Origin: Sandaracinaceae bacterium | GTDB taxonomy: Bacteria; Myxococcota_A; Polyangia; Polyangiales; Sandaracinaceae | NCBI GenBank assembly: GCA_025056955.1 | Contig: JANWYL010000029.1 | Location: forward strand, 1 to 18,095 | Direction: 5' to 3' | DNA length: 18,095 nucleotides | In this document: positions 1 to 7,769 of the stretch, in pieces | Layout: the number at the start of each line of letters is the position of its first letter | Position numbering within the stretch: position 1 is the first letter of the stretch | The notes under the pieces: generated by a model | Seen by the model: the letters and a program-made list of their open reading frames with translations, nothing else | The model's database searches: none | What the model was told of the DNA's origin: nothing | Position numbers and translations under genes: made by a program

Positions 1-774
1 TGTGGCCTGAATCTGGAGCGAGGGCCCAGGACCACCGCATCTTCCAAATTCCTGAAGGAGCACGCGCAACCGTCCATCCCCCATGACATCAATGGCACCC
101 ATGTCACCCATCGTGGCAAGCCGGGCAAAAACACTCAGGCGACGCTTGGACATTCCCTTTACTTCCACTGTGGCCACCGCCATGCCCCACGAAGGAGAAG
201 AAACAGTAATCGAGTCATGGTGTCCATGGAACGCACTCGCCACAAGGAGATGACCAGGAGTTGGTGGCATGCTCAAAGCAGCGCTCACCGGTGACATTCC
301 AAATGCCTCAACCCACTGCACCCGCCGGAAAGATCCAATGCACCCAGCATTCATTTGTGCGTCACCCAGAGGGGCATCACCGCTTGCGTCGCCTAGGCTC
401 CCATCCACTCTTCCGTCCGTTCCTCCATCGCTTGGGAGAAAGGCATCACTTCCAAGATCCCCCATGAGCGAGGCATCGTTTGGAGAAGCATCGAAGGTGT
501 CGAGCTCTCCTGGGCCATCCATCCCCTGGGCATCTCCACCATCTCCAAGGCCCTCCACCTCATTTCCATCAGAACGTTCATCAACACCAAAAAGGAGGGC
601 ATCGGAGCCATCGAAAGCCAGCGTTTTTGCGTCGATTCCCCCGTCAAGTGCTGCATCGCTTGTTTTTCGCAAGGGCAGCTCCCCCCGGTCGATGAGACAG
701 GCGCTTACAGCGCTCAAAAAAGCCGAGCCCACCGCCAAAAAGATGAGGCGAAGCCGCGTGGACCAAACGCACAT
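1..774 (-). CDS. Partial lipoprotein with long Asp/Gly-rich linker (C-terminus beyond window edge)
   Basis: Reading leftwards from the ATG at 774, the frame is open for 258 codons to position 1, so the gene continues outside the window. Residues 1-26 form a lipoprotein signal peptide: basic start, hydrophobic stretch, then a VSAC lipobox with Cys26. Residues about 38-145 are a low-complexity linker dominated by Asp, Gly, Ala and Ser, of the kind seen in many exported myxobacterial lipoproteins. From about 146 the sequence becomes ordinary globular protein; the stretch GHLLVASAF, then a run ending LQEFG, resembles a beta-sandwich domain of secreted proteins (inference). The gene lies 46 bp after greB on the same strand and is probably its last or next operon member. 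There is no strong Shine-Dalgarno, only GAAGG very near the ATG. Function unknown. Confidence 0.8.
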   Translation of the reverse strand, partial: MCVWSTRLRLIFLAVGSAFLSAVSACLIDRGELPLRKTSDAALDGGIDAKTLAFDGSDALLFGVDERSDGNEVEGLGDGGDAQGMDGPGELDTFDASPNDASLMGDLGSDAFLPSDGGTDGRVDGSLGDASGDAPLGDAQMNAGCIGSFRRVQWVEAFGMSPVSAALSMPPTPGHLLVASAFHGHHDSITVSSPSWGMAVATVEVKGMSKRRLSVFARLATMGDMGAIDVMGDGRLRVLLQEFGRCGGPGPSLQIQAT

Positions 775-820
775 CGCCTTCACTCTAACCCTTTTTTGCT
801 TCTACGCCAAGCCCTTGCTC

Positions 821-1354
821 TCACTCGGGCCAAGGCAAGTCCACATACTTAACCGCGAGAACCGTATAGCGCTTGACTCCCTTGGGTGTATGGACCGTAA
901 TCTCGTCGTCCACTTGTTTTCCGAGGAGCGCCGCGCCAAGGGGCGAGCGGTAGCTGATGCGCCCCCTTTCTGCGTCGGTTTCGTGCTCTCCAACGATTGC
1001 ATAAACGCTTTCGTTCCCCTCTTCATCGAGCAAAGTGACGGTTGCGCCGAAGTAGATTCGATCGCCTCGGTCGATGCTGGGATCGATGACCACAGATTGC
1101 TCGATGATCTTTCTCAAAAAACGCATGCGTGAATCGATTTGCCTGAGGCGGCGCTTGCCATAGATGTACTCTGCGTTCTCAGAGCGATCGCCTTCCGCAG
1201 CCGCTGCTGCGGTCGTTTGAACGACACGGGCGCGCTCTTCGCCAAGGCGTTCGAGTTCAAGCTCGAGGCGGCGTCGCCCAGCAGGAGTGATGTAAGAGGG
1301 CCCACGTGGGCCCTGTTCTTCTTCTTCCTCCTCGTCCTCGAATTCTGGCCTCAT
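821..1354 (-). CDS. greB: Transcription elongation factor GreB (Gre family) with acidic N-terminal extension
   Basis: Gre factors enter the secondary channel of RNA polymerase and stimulate cleavage of backtracked RNA in the cytoplasm. The 177-residue product has the family layout. Residues about 20-85 form the N-terminal coiled coil, including GDRSENAEYIYGKRRLRQID (55-74); Asp56 and Glu59 match the conserved acidic tip. Residues about 95-175 form the FKBP-like C-terminal domain with SPLGAALLG (137-145). The wording of the coiled coil fits GreB better than GreA. Unlike E. coli GreB, it begins with about 18 extra residues, mostly Glu and Asp (4-13). The ATG overlaps the stop codon of the upstream pxpBC frame by 4 bases (ATGA), so translational coupling is likely. 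The pairing with a 5-oxoprolinase gene is unusual. Confidence 0.93.
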   Translation of the reverse strand: MRPEFEDEEEEEEQGPRGPSYITPAGRRRLELELERLGEERARVVQTTAAAAAEGDRSENAEYIYGKRRLRQIDSRMRFLRKIIEQSVVIDPSIDRGDRIYFGATVTLLDEEGNESVYAIVGEHETDAERGRISYRSPLGAALLGKQVDDEITVHTPKGVKRYTVLAVKYVDLPWPE

Positions 1355-2832
1355 GGTTCAATCAATAGCTCAATTTCACTGCCCATGGGCAGCGAAAACA
1401 AAAAGAAGGCGCTTTCGGCTGAAAGGGTGGCAATTGGCGGATAGCCACAGGTGATCGGATGATCGGGGCCGAGCACGATCAGTTGCCCGGATGGTGTCAG
1501 CTGAATCATGCCGAGAATTGCCGGAAGGCTTGAGTGGAGCGGCGAAGGACGGGGGAGGGTGGTATCGGGAATGACCCGCGTTCCCATCCGATCGCTTTGG
1601 CTGGATATACGAGCCAAAATGCGCTTTGGCAATGCAGGTGGAGCCCAAGGGGAAGCGTGAGCGCAAACCGACGCATGAAGGGGAACATTTGGTATATCCA
1701 AAACAGGCTTGGGTGTGCTCTGCTCAATACAACCAAGTGGCAACCGATCCCCTCGCCGCATCGGTCGGCCTCCATGGGGGCCGCAGCCAAGTTGCGGAAG
1801 TGCCCCTTTGCCACCAAAAAGCGTGGGGAGCTCAAAACCGCCTTCAACTGCCAAATACCCAACCCGGTAGGAACGAGGTGAATGGAAGGTGGAAGGAACA
1901 TCTGCTTTCAGCCGAAAGAGCCTGCCTTCGACGTCTGCAACCCAGCGAGGTGGGGAGTTGCGAAGAACAATGGTGAGGCTACCCGTAAACTCGATCACCG
2001 TATCTCCTGGATGTGCTGGCAGTCTTGCGCAGGCACGGTGGGCCAGGAAAGGTGCGAGGGGGCCACCTGGTGGTGTTCCCATGGACAAGCGACGGGTTGG
2101 AATAAGGTCAACCACGTTCGATATTCCGCAACAAGCAGTGACTTCGAGATGGGGTGATAACCAATCCACATGATGGCGTGGTTGAATTGGGTTGTTACGA
2201 GAGCGAACCCAATCAATAGGAGAAAACGAGACGCGATCGCCAGGGAGGAGGGGATCGCTAAAGGGATCAAAAAAGGGTGCACTTGCGATCAAATGCCAAC
2301 CACCTGGGGTGCAACCAGGATATATCGCGCTCATTCCTGCAGCAATTCCCACTGCACCGCGGGGCACACGGGGGCGGGGGTCAGCACGGCGCGGGATCGA
2401 GCAGAGTGAGGGATCAAGGCCGCGGAGGTAGGCAAAGCCAGGTGCAAAGCCAAGGAAAGAAACAACGAATTCAGAGGAAGAGTGCTTTTCGATGAGTGTT
2501 TTCACGGAAATTCCCGCAATCCGCGCAGCTTCTTCAAGGTCATCCCCATCATACACCACTTGGATCACCTTGTGCTTTTGGGAGGTGATTGGGGCATTCT
2601 CACAGTGACTGATGAGTTGTGCAATGGCGTCACCCAACTTTTCCCTTTTTGAAGCTTCGATGGGTTGGTTAGCGACGAGGAGAAGCGCATTTTCTGTGAT
2701 AACGGCATCGGTGAAAGGCCCAAGCCCAAGCGAGGCGCGTTGGAGCGCTTGCCTTCCACCAACATCAGTTGCCCATTTTGGTGGTAGCTCCACCAGAAGA
2801 GAGGAAGGTGTTAACCAAAAAAGGGTAGGCAT
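1351..2832 (-). CDS. Fused 5-oxoprolinase subunits PxpB-PxpC (KipI/KipA-type)
   Basis: PxpB and PxpC act with PxpA to hydrolyse 5-oxoproline (pyroglutamate) to glutamate in the cytoplasm using ATP. This 493-residue protein joins both. The PxpB part (about 1-215) carries FAPGFAYL (129-136), PRPRVPRGAVGIAAGMSAIYP spread over 152-172, and TPGGWHLI (175-182). The PxpC part (about 228-490) carries TPPGGPLAPF, GYLAVEGGF, a GPHGGRPMRRGD block, SDRMG and TPSGQLIVLGPDHPITCGYP, all family landmarks. PxpB and PxpC are separate in E. coli; fusions occur elsewhere. No PxpA (LamB/YcsF) is in the window. I chose the ATG at 2832 because an upstream in-frame start at 2916 would overlap the copA start and adds no family sequence. 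The stop overlaps the greB start. Confidence 0.88.
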   Translation of the reverse strand: MPTLFWLTPSSLLVELPPKWATDVGGRQALQRASLGLGPFTDAVITENALLLVANQPIEASKREKLGDAIAQLISHCENAPITSQKHKVIQVVYDGDDLEEAARIAGISVKTLIEKHSSSEFVVSFLGFAPGFAYLRGLDPSLCSIPRRADPRPRVPRGAVGIAAGMSAIYPGCTPGGWHLIASAPFFDPFSDPLLPGDRVSFSPIDWVRSRNNPIQPRHHVDWLSPHLEVTACCGISNVVDLIPTRRLSMGTPPGGPLAPFLAHRACARLPAHPGDTVIEFTGSLTIVLRNSPPRWVADVEGRLFRLKADVPSTFHSPRSYRVGYLAVEGGFELPTLFGGKGALPQLGCGPHGGRPMRRGDRLPLGCIEQSTPKPVLDIPNVPLHASVCAHASPWAPPALPKRILARISSQSDRMGTRVIPDTTLPRPSPLHSSLPAILGMIQLTPSGQLIVLGPDHPITCGYPPIATLSAESAFFLFSLPMGSEIELLIEP

Positions 2833-2859
2833 TGGATGCTCTTGCTCAACATTCGATCG

Positions 2860-2882
2860 TGTCACAATAAAGTCACAATAAA
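2860..2882. promoter_or_regulatory. Tandem 11-bp direct repeat, Pho-box-like operator candidate
   Basis: GTCACAATAAA occurs twice back to back (2861-2871 and 2872-2882), directly upstream of the copA start at 2891 and within the 58-bp gap to the divergent pxpBC gene. Read as 7+4+7 from 2860 it is TGTCACA-ATAA-AGTCACA, the same geometry as the PhoB box (two 7-bp half-sites with a 4-bp A/T spacer, 11-bp period). Two tandem sites one helical turn apart are typical of OmpR/PhoB-family regulators. Which regulator binds, if any, is inference. The repeat lies so close to copA that binding would most simply repress copA or act on the divergent gene. Confidence 0.45.
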
Positions 2883-2890
2883 GAAGCCCG

Positions 2891-5074
2891 ATGCAAAGAG
2901 CGCCAGATCCTTCCAATCACCTTCAACTTCGCATCGATGGAATGAGTTGTCCTGCCTGTGTGCGGCGCATCGAAAGGGCGGTGAGCCGAATCGAAGGGGT
3001 GGTGCAAGCCGAGGTGGACTTGGCGAGCGAACGGGCATGGGTTGTGATCTCTGAAAAAGCGCCTCGCGCGCGTGTTCAGGCAGCAATTGAGCATGCCATC
3101 GAAGGGGTTGGGTATCGCGTTCTCCATGAAGAGCGGCATCAGCTGGGAGGGAAAAACGGGTGGGAAGTGGTTGTGGCTTGGATCTGCCTGGCGCTCACCT
3201 ACTTCATTGGAAGGGTTGGGTGGAGCCGCCTTGAATGGTTCATGGCTGTGTTTGTTGTGGTTGTGGTTGGAAGGAGAACCATTGAGCGAGGTGTCAAGCA
3301 AATCGCTTCATTCGACTTAAGTCTTGATGCCCTTGTCACGATGGGTGTGCTTGCGAGCCTTGTGGTTGCTTTCATGGGTGAAAGCACTCATCACCATGCC
3401 CACTCGGAGGCTTTGATGGCGTCTTTACTTGTTGTTGTTTTGCGAACTGGCAAAGAGATTGAGGCCAGAGCCAAGGCTCGGGCGAGCGAAGCAGTTGAAG
3501 CCTTGTTTCGCTCCATGCCACGGCTGGCCAGGGTGCAAAAGGATGGTGAGTGGGTGGAAGTGCCAGCACCTTCGGTGAAAAGAGGAGAGAAGGTCAAAGT
3601 TGGTCCATTTGAGCATGTTCCGGTTGACGGTATTTTGCTTGGCGATGAGCCAGTGGAGCTTGATGAATCGCTCATCACCGGCGAGAGTAAGCCCGTGCTT
3701 AAGCATCCTCAGGCTTTGGTGAAGGCAGGCTCTTTGGCTCTCGGAAAATCCTTTGTGCTTCAGGCAGAGGCAGTTGGAGCAGAGAGCGAACTTGGACGCC
3801 TTCTCCAGCTCCTGCTTCAAGCCCAGCAGGGGCGATTACCAAGCATCGAGAGTGTGGACAGGGTGGTTCGTTGGGTGATTCCATTGGTGCTGACTTCGTC
3901 TTTTGTTGTTGCAATCGCATGGATGCTTGGGGGAGCAAGCCTGAAACAGTCGGTGCGCATTGCTGCATCGATGTGGGTCGTGGCTTGCCCCTGTGCGGTT
4001 GGAATCGCTGCACCCATCGCCGTGGCCACTGCGATCGGCGAGTTGGCCAAAAAGGGTGCTTTTGTGAGGAGAGCGACTGCTCTTGAAGAAGTGGCGCGGG
4101 CAAAGACCTTGGTGTTTGACAAGACTGGAACAGTGACATGCGGGGCACCAAAACTGAAAAAAATCCTGATGGCCCAGGGAGCACTCCTTGGAGAAGATGA
4201 AATCATCAAGCTCAGTGCTGCAATTGAAAGCGTGAGCCCCCACCCCATCGGAAGAGCCATTTTCGAAGAAGCGATGCGCCGAAAGCTGGTTGTTCCACCC
4301 GCAAGTATGGTTGAAGAGCAGGTTGGTAAAGGAGTGAGTGGAATCGTCGAAGGGGTGATGGTCAAGGTGAGAAGGCCAGATCACCAATGCGATGAATTGT
4401 TCGCGATTGAACAAGCACCTGAGACGGAACCTCTCAGCGTCGCTGAGGTTGAGGTTGATGGAAGGGTGCAGGCGCGGATGTACTTCGAAGACTTTTTGCG
4501 CGACTCTGCCAAAGATTCGGTGAAAGCCCTGCGAAAGATGGGGTTTCATTTGGCGATAAGGAGCGGGGATGATGCTCGCGTGGTCCAACGCATTGCGGAG
4601 GAGCTGGATATAAAGGACGCAATTGGTGGATTACACCCACAGGAAAAGATTCGTGGTGATGAGGGATGGTTGCGGCCGGTGGTGATGGTTGGTGATGGTG
4701 CGAATGACGCCATCGCCATGGGCAGAGCTGAAGTTGGAATGGCGCTTGGTGCCCGCATGGAGCTCACCCTGCGGGCTGCAGACATTGTGCTTGAGCGTCC
4801 AGACCTTGGGTTGGTGGTTGAAGTGATTCAAATGGCTCGCTCGCTGCTGCGGATCATCCGGCAAAACCTGGTTGCTGCCTTTGCCTATAACGTGGTTGCG
4901 ATCTTTGCGGCTGCCTTTGGCGTTTTCGAAGCCATCGGAGGGCCGGCGGGTGCAGCTTTGGCGATGAGTGCCAGTTCCATTGCTGTGGTTTTGAACTCCC
5001 TCCGATTGAAAAAACTTAGCCTCAAAGTACGCCCTCAAAAGAAGAGCATTGCGCTGAGTCAAAAGGATGCTTGA
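2891..5074 (+). CDS. copA: Cu(I)-exporting P1B-type ATPase (CopA type)
   Basis: This 727-residue inner-membrane pump exports monovalent copper from the cytoplasm using ATP. An N-terminal heavy-metal-associated domain holds GMSCPAC (17-23; Cys20, Cys23). Four helices follow at about 91-190, then the actuator domain with TGES (263-266), the membrane CPC motif (366-368), the phosphorylation site DKTGT (410-414), the SPHP motif of the nucleotide domain (449-452) and GDGAND (601-606). The last two helices carry YN (666-667) and MSASS (692-696), the pattern of Cu(I)-specific members rather than Zn/Cd pumps. A HHHAH cluster (167-171) sits in an extracytoplasmic loop, a possible extra metal site. ATG at 2891 follows AAAGAAG and the tandem repeat. 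No copper chaperone or CueR/CsoR-type regulator is nearby. Confidence 0.95.
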   Translation: MQRAPDPSNHLQLRIDGMSCPACVRRIERAVSRIEGVVQAEVDLASERAWVVISEKAPRARVQAAIEHAIEGVGYRVLHEERHQLGGKNGWEVVVAWICLALTYFIGRVGWSRLEWFMAVFVVVVVGRRTIERGVKQIASFDLSLDALVTMGVLASLVVAFMGESTHHHAHSEALMASLLVVVLRTGKEIEARAKARASEAVEALFRSMPRLARVQKDGEWVEVPAPSVKRGEKVKVGPFEHVPVDGILLGDEPVELDESLITGESKPVLKHPQALVKAGSLALGKSFVLQAEAVGAESELGRLLQLLLQAQQGRLPSIESVDRVVRWVIPLVLTSSFVVAIAWMLGGASLKQSVRIAASMWVVACPCAVGIAAPIAVATAIGELAKKGAFVRRATALEEVARAKTLVFDKTGTVTCGAPKLKKILMAQGALLGEDEIIKLSAAIESVSPHPIGRAIFEEAMRRKLVVPPASMVEEQVGKGVSGIVEGVMVKVRRPDHQCDELFAIEQAPETEPLSVAEVEVDGRVQARMYFEDFLRDSAKDSVKALRKMGFHLAIRSGDDARVVQRIAEELDIKDAIGGLHPQEKIRGDEGWLRPVVMVGDGANDAIAMGRAEVGMALGARMELTLRAADIVLERPDLGLVVEVIQMARSLLRIIRQNLVAAFAYNVVAIFAAAFGVFEAIGGPAGAALAMSASSIAVVLNSLRLKKLSLKVRPQKKSIALSQKDA

Positions 5075-5104
5075 CTCTCTAAAAAAATCAGCTCAAGGCA
5101 TTTT

Positions 5105-7723
5105 ATGCGCATTTTGGGTTTTCGCCGCTTGCGAGAAGCGACACTGCTTTGTTTCGGTGCACTTGCTTTTGGCTGTGGCGGTAATGGGGGTGTGGACGCA
5201 GGCACAGAGGATATGGGGCTGGGCGAGGATGCGGCATCAAGGGATGCTTTCATTCCTCAACGAGACAGCGGCCAAATCGATGCATGGTTTGAACATGATG
5301 GAGGAGGGAACACCAAAGACGGTGGATGGGGTGATGCGGGGCCTCAGCCACCGCCGGGTAGAGTGCGAATCACCCTTTGCCCTGGCGATCGATTGCCGTC
5401 GCTTCCTGGTGCACCATGCACCATCACCCGCGGTACTTCGGTATTGCTGATCACAGGTGATGTTCTCACTCCTGGGGAGGTGCTAAGGGGAGGTCAGGTG
5501 TTGGTTGAGCCTGATGGGACCATCGGGTGTGTTGGTTGTGATTGCAACTCCGCTCCTGGTGCGAGCGGTGCCACCCAAATTGTGTGTCCAGATGGTGTGG
5601 TTAGCCCTGGCCTTATCAACGCTCACGAACACTTGACTTTCCAGGGGCTTCCATATCGCCGCACGCCTGAGCGCTACGAGCACCGCCATGACTGGCGGCG
5701 AGGGTTGCGCGGACACACCCGCATTCCCGCGAACATGACGGAGGGAGCTCCCGAGACCCAGCTTGCAGAGTTGAGGATGGTGATGGGTGGGGCAACGAGT
5801 GTCAATGGTTCAGGTGGCCAGCCCGGATTTGTGCGCAACTTGGACCGCCCCATGCTGCTCGAAGCAGGGCTCAGCCATGCTCCTGCTCGCTACGAGACAT
5901 TTCCTCTGGATGATTCGAGCGGAATTTTGCTTGCCATGGGTTGTGGCTATGGTCCAGGTCGTGACACGAGATCAACCATTGCAAGCGTCGAAGCATACAC
6001 ACCACACGTGGCCGAGGGCATCGACAGGGAAGCGCGGAATGAGTTTCTCTGCATGCGCGAGGGAATGCACGATCTCATCGAGGAACAGACTGCCTTGATC
6101 CACGGGGTGGCTCTCCTTCCTTCCGACATGCGCGAGCTTGCTGAAGAAGGAGCGATGTTGATTTGGTCTCCGCGCAGCAATATCACCCTCTATGGTGACA
6201 CTGCAAGGGTGCGCGAGTTTGACCGCATGGGTGTTCCAATTGCGCTGGGTACAGATTGGATCACCACCGGTTCAATGAACATGTTGCGAGAGTTGGCTTG
6301 TGCCGATGAATTCAACGCGAGCTATCTTGATGGTTATTTCAGTGACGAGGACCTGTGGCTCATGGCCACCCGCAATGCGGCGATGGCTGTGGGCATGGAA
6401 GAGGTGATCGGCACCTTAGCACCTCGCATGCTGGCCGATATCGCGATTTTTGATGGCAGGGTGCACCCAGATCACCGTGCGGTGATCGATGCCGATTCTC
6501 CCGATGTTGTGCTTGTCCTAAGAGGAGGTGTTCCCCTCTACGGTGACGCTGCACTCATCGAAGGCATTCCCAATGGTGGCACAGGGTGTGATCTGGTTGA
6601 TGTGTGTGGTCGGCCCAAAAGAGCATGCGTGCGCCGTGAGGTTGGGCTGAGTTACAGCGAACTTCTGAGTCGAGCCAATGCAGGAAGGCCAGCTTATCCG
6701 CCCTTTGTGTGTGGCACACCCCCAGATGAGCCAACTTGCATCCCTGAGCGGAATGATGCGATGGCTTCTGTTCTTGGGTCAAACCGCTACACGGGGATGA
6801 GAATGGCATCAGACCTTGATGGCGATGGCATTCTCAATGAAATGGATAACTGCCCGAGGGTGTTCAACCCGATAAGGCCGCTGGACATGGGTGTGCAAGC
6901 AGACGCCGATGGAGACGGGGTGGGTGATGCATGCGATCCATGCCCGCTATTGCCACGAAGAAGCGACTGCGAGCCGCCGGATCCCATCGATGGTGACCGA
7001 GATGGTGTACCAAATGCATCAGACAACTGCCCAATGGTGGCAAATTCAACCCAAGTGGACACGGATGGTGATGGGTTTGGTGATGCCTGCGATCCTTGTC
7101 CAGGAGAGCGAGGACCTGATGGAGTTGCGTGCCCCATTACCATTTATCACATCAAAAGAGGGTATATTCCCGATGGCACCACTGCAAGGGATCTGAGGGG
7201 TGTTGTCACTGCCATCACACCCAACGGATTTTTCTTCCAGCTCACTCCATCTGATCCAGGGTATGCGGGAGTTGATTTTTCTGGCATCTTTGTTTTCACC
7301 TCATCTTCACCCAGTGGCCGCTCCCGAGGAGAGCGGGTTTCTGTTTCTGGAAGGGTGAGCAACTACTTTGGACAATGGCAGTTGCAGTCGGCCACGGTCA
7401 TGTCGATTGGTGTCGGCACCGAACCTGCACCTGTCGTTGTGGCACCATCGGAAATTGCAACCGGTGGCACAAGGGCCTGGGCATTGGAAGGTGTGCTTGC
7501 GCGGGTGGAGGGGGTGAGCACCATCAACTCCAACCCAGACGCGCCCATGGACTACGGAGAGATTCTTGTGACCGGGAATTTGCGAGTGGATGACTGGATG
7601 ACATCCCTTGCACCTTACCGAAGCATTGGAACCACCTTTACAAGCATCACGGGCATCGTGGCTTTTCGTCACTCGAACTCGAAGCTGATTCCAAGGGATT
7701 CGCGTGACATAGTGAGCCCTTGA
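5105..7723 (+). CDS. Lipoprotein amidohydrolase with thrombospondin type 3 repeats
   Basis: The 872-residue product begins with a lipoprotein signal peptide (lipobox AFGC, Cys24) and an Asp/Gly-rich linker to about residue 85. Residues about 110-485 are an amidohydrolase domain of the cytosine deaminase/S-adenosylhomocysteine deaminase-like group: AHEH (His174, His176), HVAEG (His301), IHGVAL (His333) and GTDW (Asp384) match metal and substrate positions. The usual His of the HCPxSN motif is replaced by Trp354 in WSPRSN, so the reaction may differ from classical deaminases. Two calcium-binding thrombospondin type 3 segments follow (about 570-615 and 627-668), then a beta-rich, OB-like tail (about 680-870, inference). 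It starts 30 bp after copA with AAGG upstream, so co-transcription is plausible. Substrate unknown; location should be the cell envelope. Confidence 0.85.
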   Translation: MRILGFRRLREATLLCFGALAFGCGGNGGVDAGTEDMGLGEDAASRDAFIPQRDSGQIDAWFEHDGGGNTKDGGWGDAGPQPPPGRVRITLCPGDRLPSLPGAPCTITRGTSVLLITGDVLTPGEVLRGGQVLVEPDGTIGCVGCDCNSAPGASGATQIVCPDGVVSPGLINAHEHLTFQGLPYRRTPERYEHRHDWRRGLRGHTRIPANMTEGAPETQLAELRMVMGGATSVNGSGGQPGFVRNLDRPMLLEAGLSHAPARYETFPLDDSSGILLAMGCGYGPGRDTRSTIASVEAYTPHVAEGIDREARNEFLCMREGMHDLIEEQTALIHGVALLPSDMRELAEEGAMLIWSPRSNITLYGDTARVREFDRMGVPIALGTDWITTGSMNMLRELACADEFNASYLDGYFSDEDLWLMATRNAAMAVGMEEVIGTLAPRMLADIAIFDGRVHPDHRAVIDADSPDVVLVLRGGVPLYGDAALIEGIPNGGTGCDLVDVCGRPKRACVRREVGLSYSELLSRANAGRPAYPPFVCGTPPDEPTCIPERNDAMASVLGSNRYTGMRMASDLDGDGILNEMDNCPRVFNPIRPLDMGVQADADGDGVGDACDPCPLLPRRSDCEPPDPIDGDRDGVPNASDNCPMVANSTQVDTDGDGFGDACDPCPGERGPDGVACPITIYHIKRGYIPDGTTARDLRGVVTAITPNGFFFQLTPSDPGYAGVDFSGIFVFTSSSPSGRSRGERVSVSGRVSNYFGQWQLQSATVMSIGVGTEPAPVVVAPSEIATGGTRAWALEGVLARVEGVSTINSNPDAPMDYGEILVTGNLRVDDWMTSLAPYRSIGTTFTSITGIVAFRHSNSKLIPRDSRDIVSP

Positions 7724-7769
7724 GCCCTCTTCTCGTGTTTGAACTTCTGTTGTAGACTTCACTACCGCA

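Noticed and set aside
775..820. Possible hairpin between greB and the lipoprotein on the minus strand
   Set aside because: The stem is only 4 bp, too weak to call a terminator.
269..1132. Long plus-strand frame of 287 codons at the left end
   Set aside because: It is antisense to the lipoprotein and greB, is rich in Ser/Pro from the reversed Asp/Gly linker, and shows no family motif.
2833..2916. Upstream start for the PxpB-PxpC fusion at 2916
   Set aside because: It would overlap the copA start and the promoter repeat; the added residues have no similarity to PxpB, whose sequence begins at the ATG at 2832.
7713..7728. Tandem TGAGCCCT repeat at the end of the amidohydrolase gene
   Set aside because: It is short, includes the stop codon, and has no inverted symmetry or other sign of function; probably chance or slippage.
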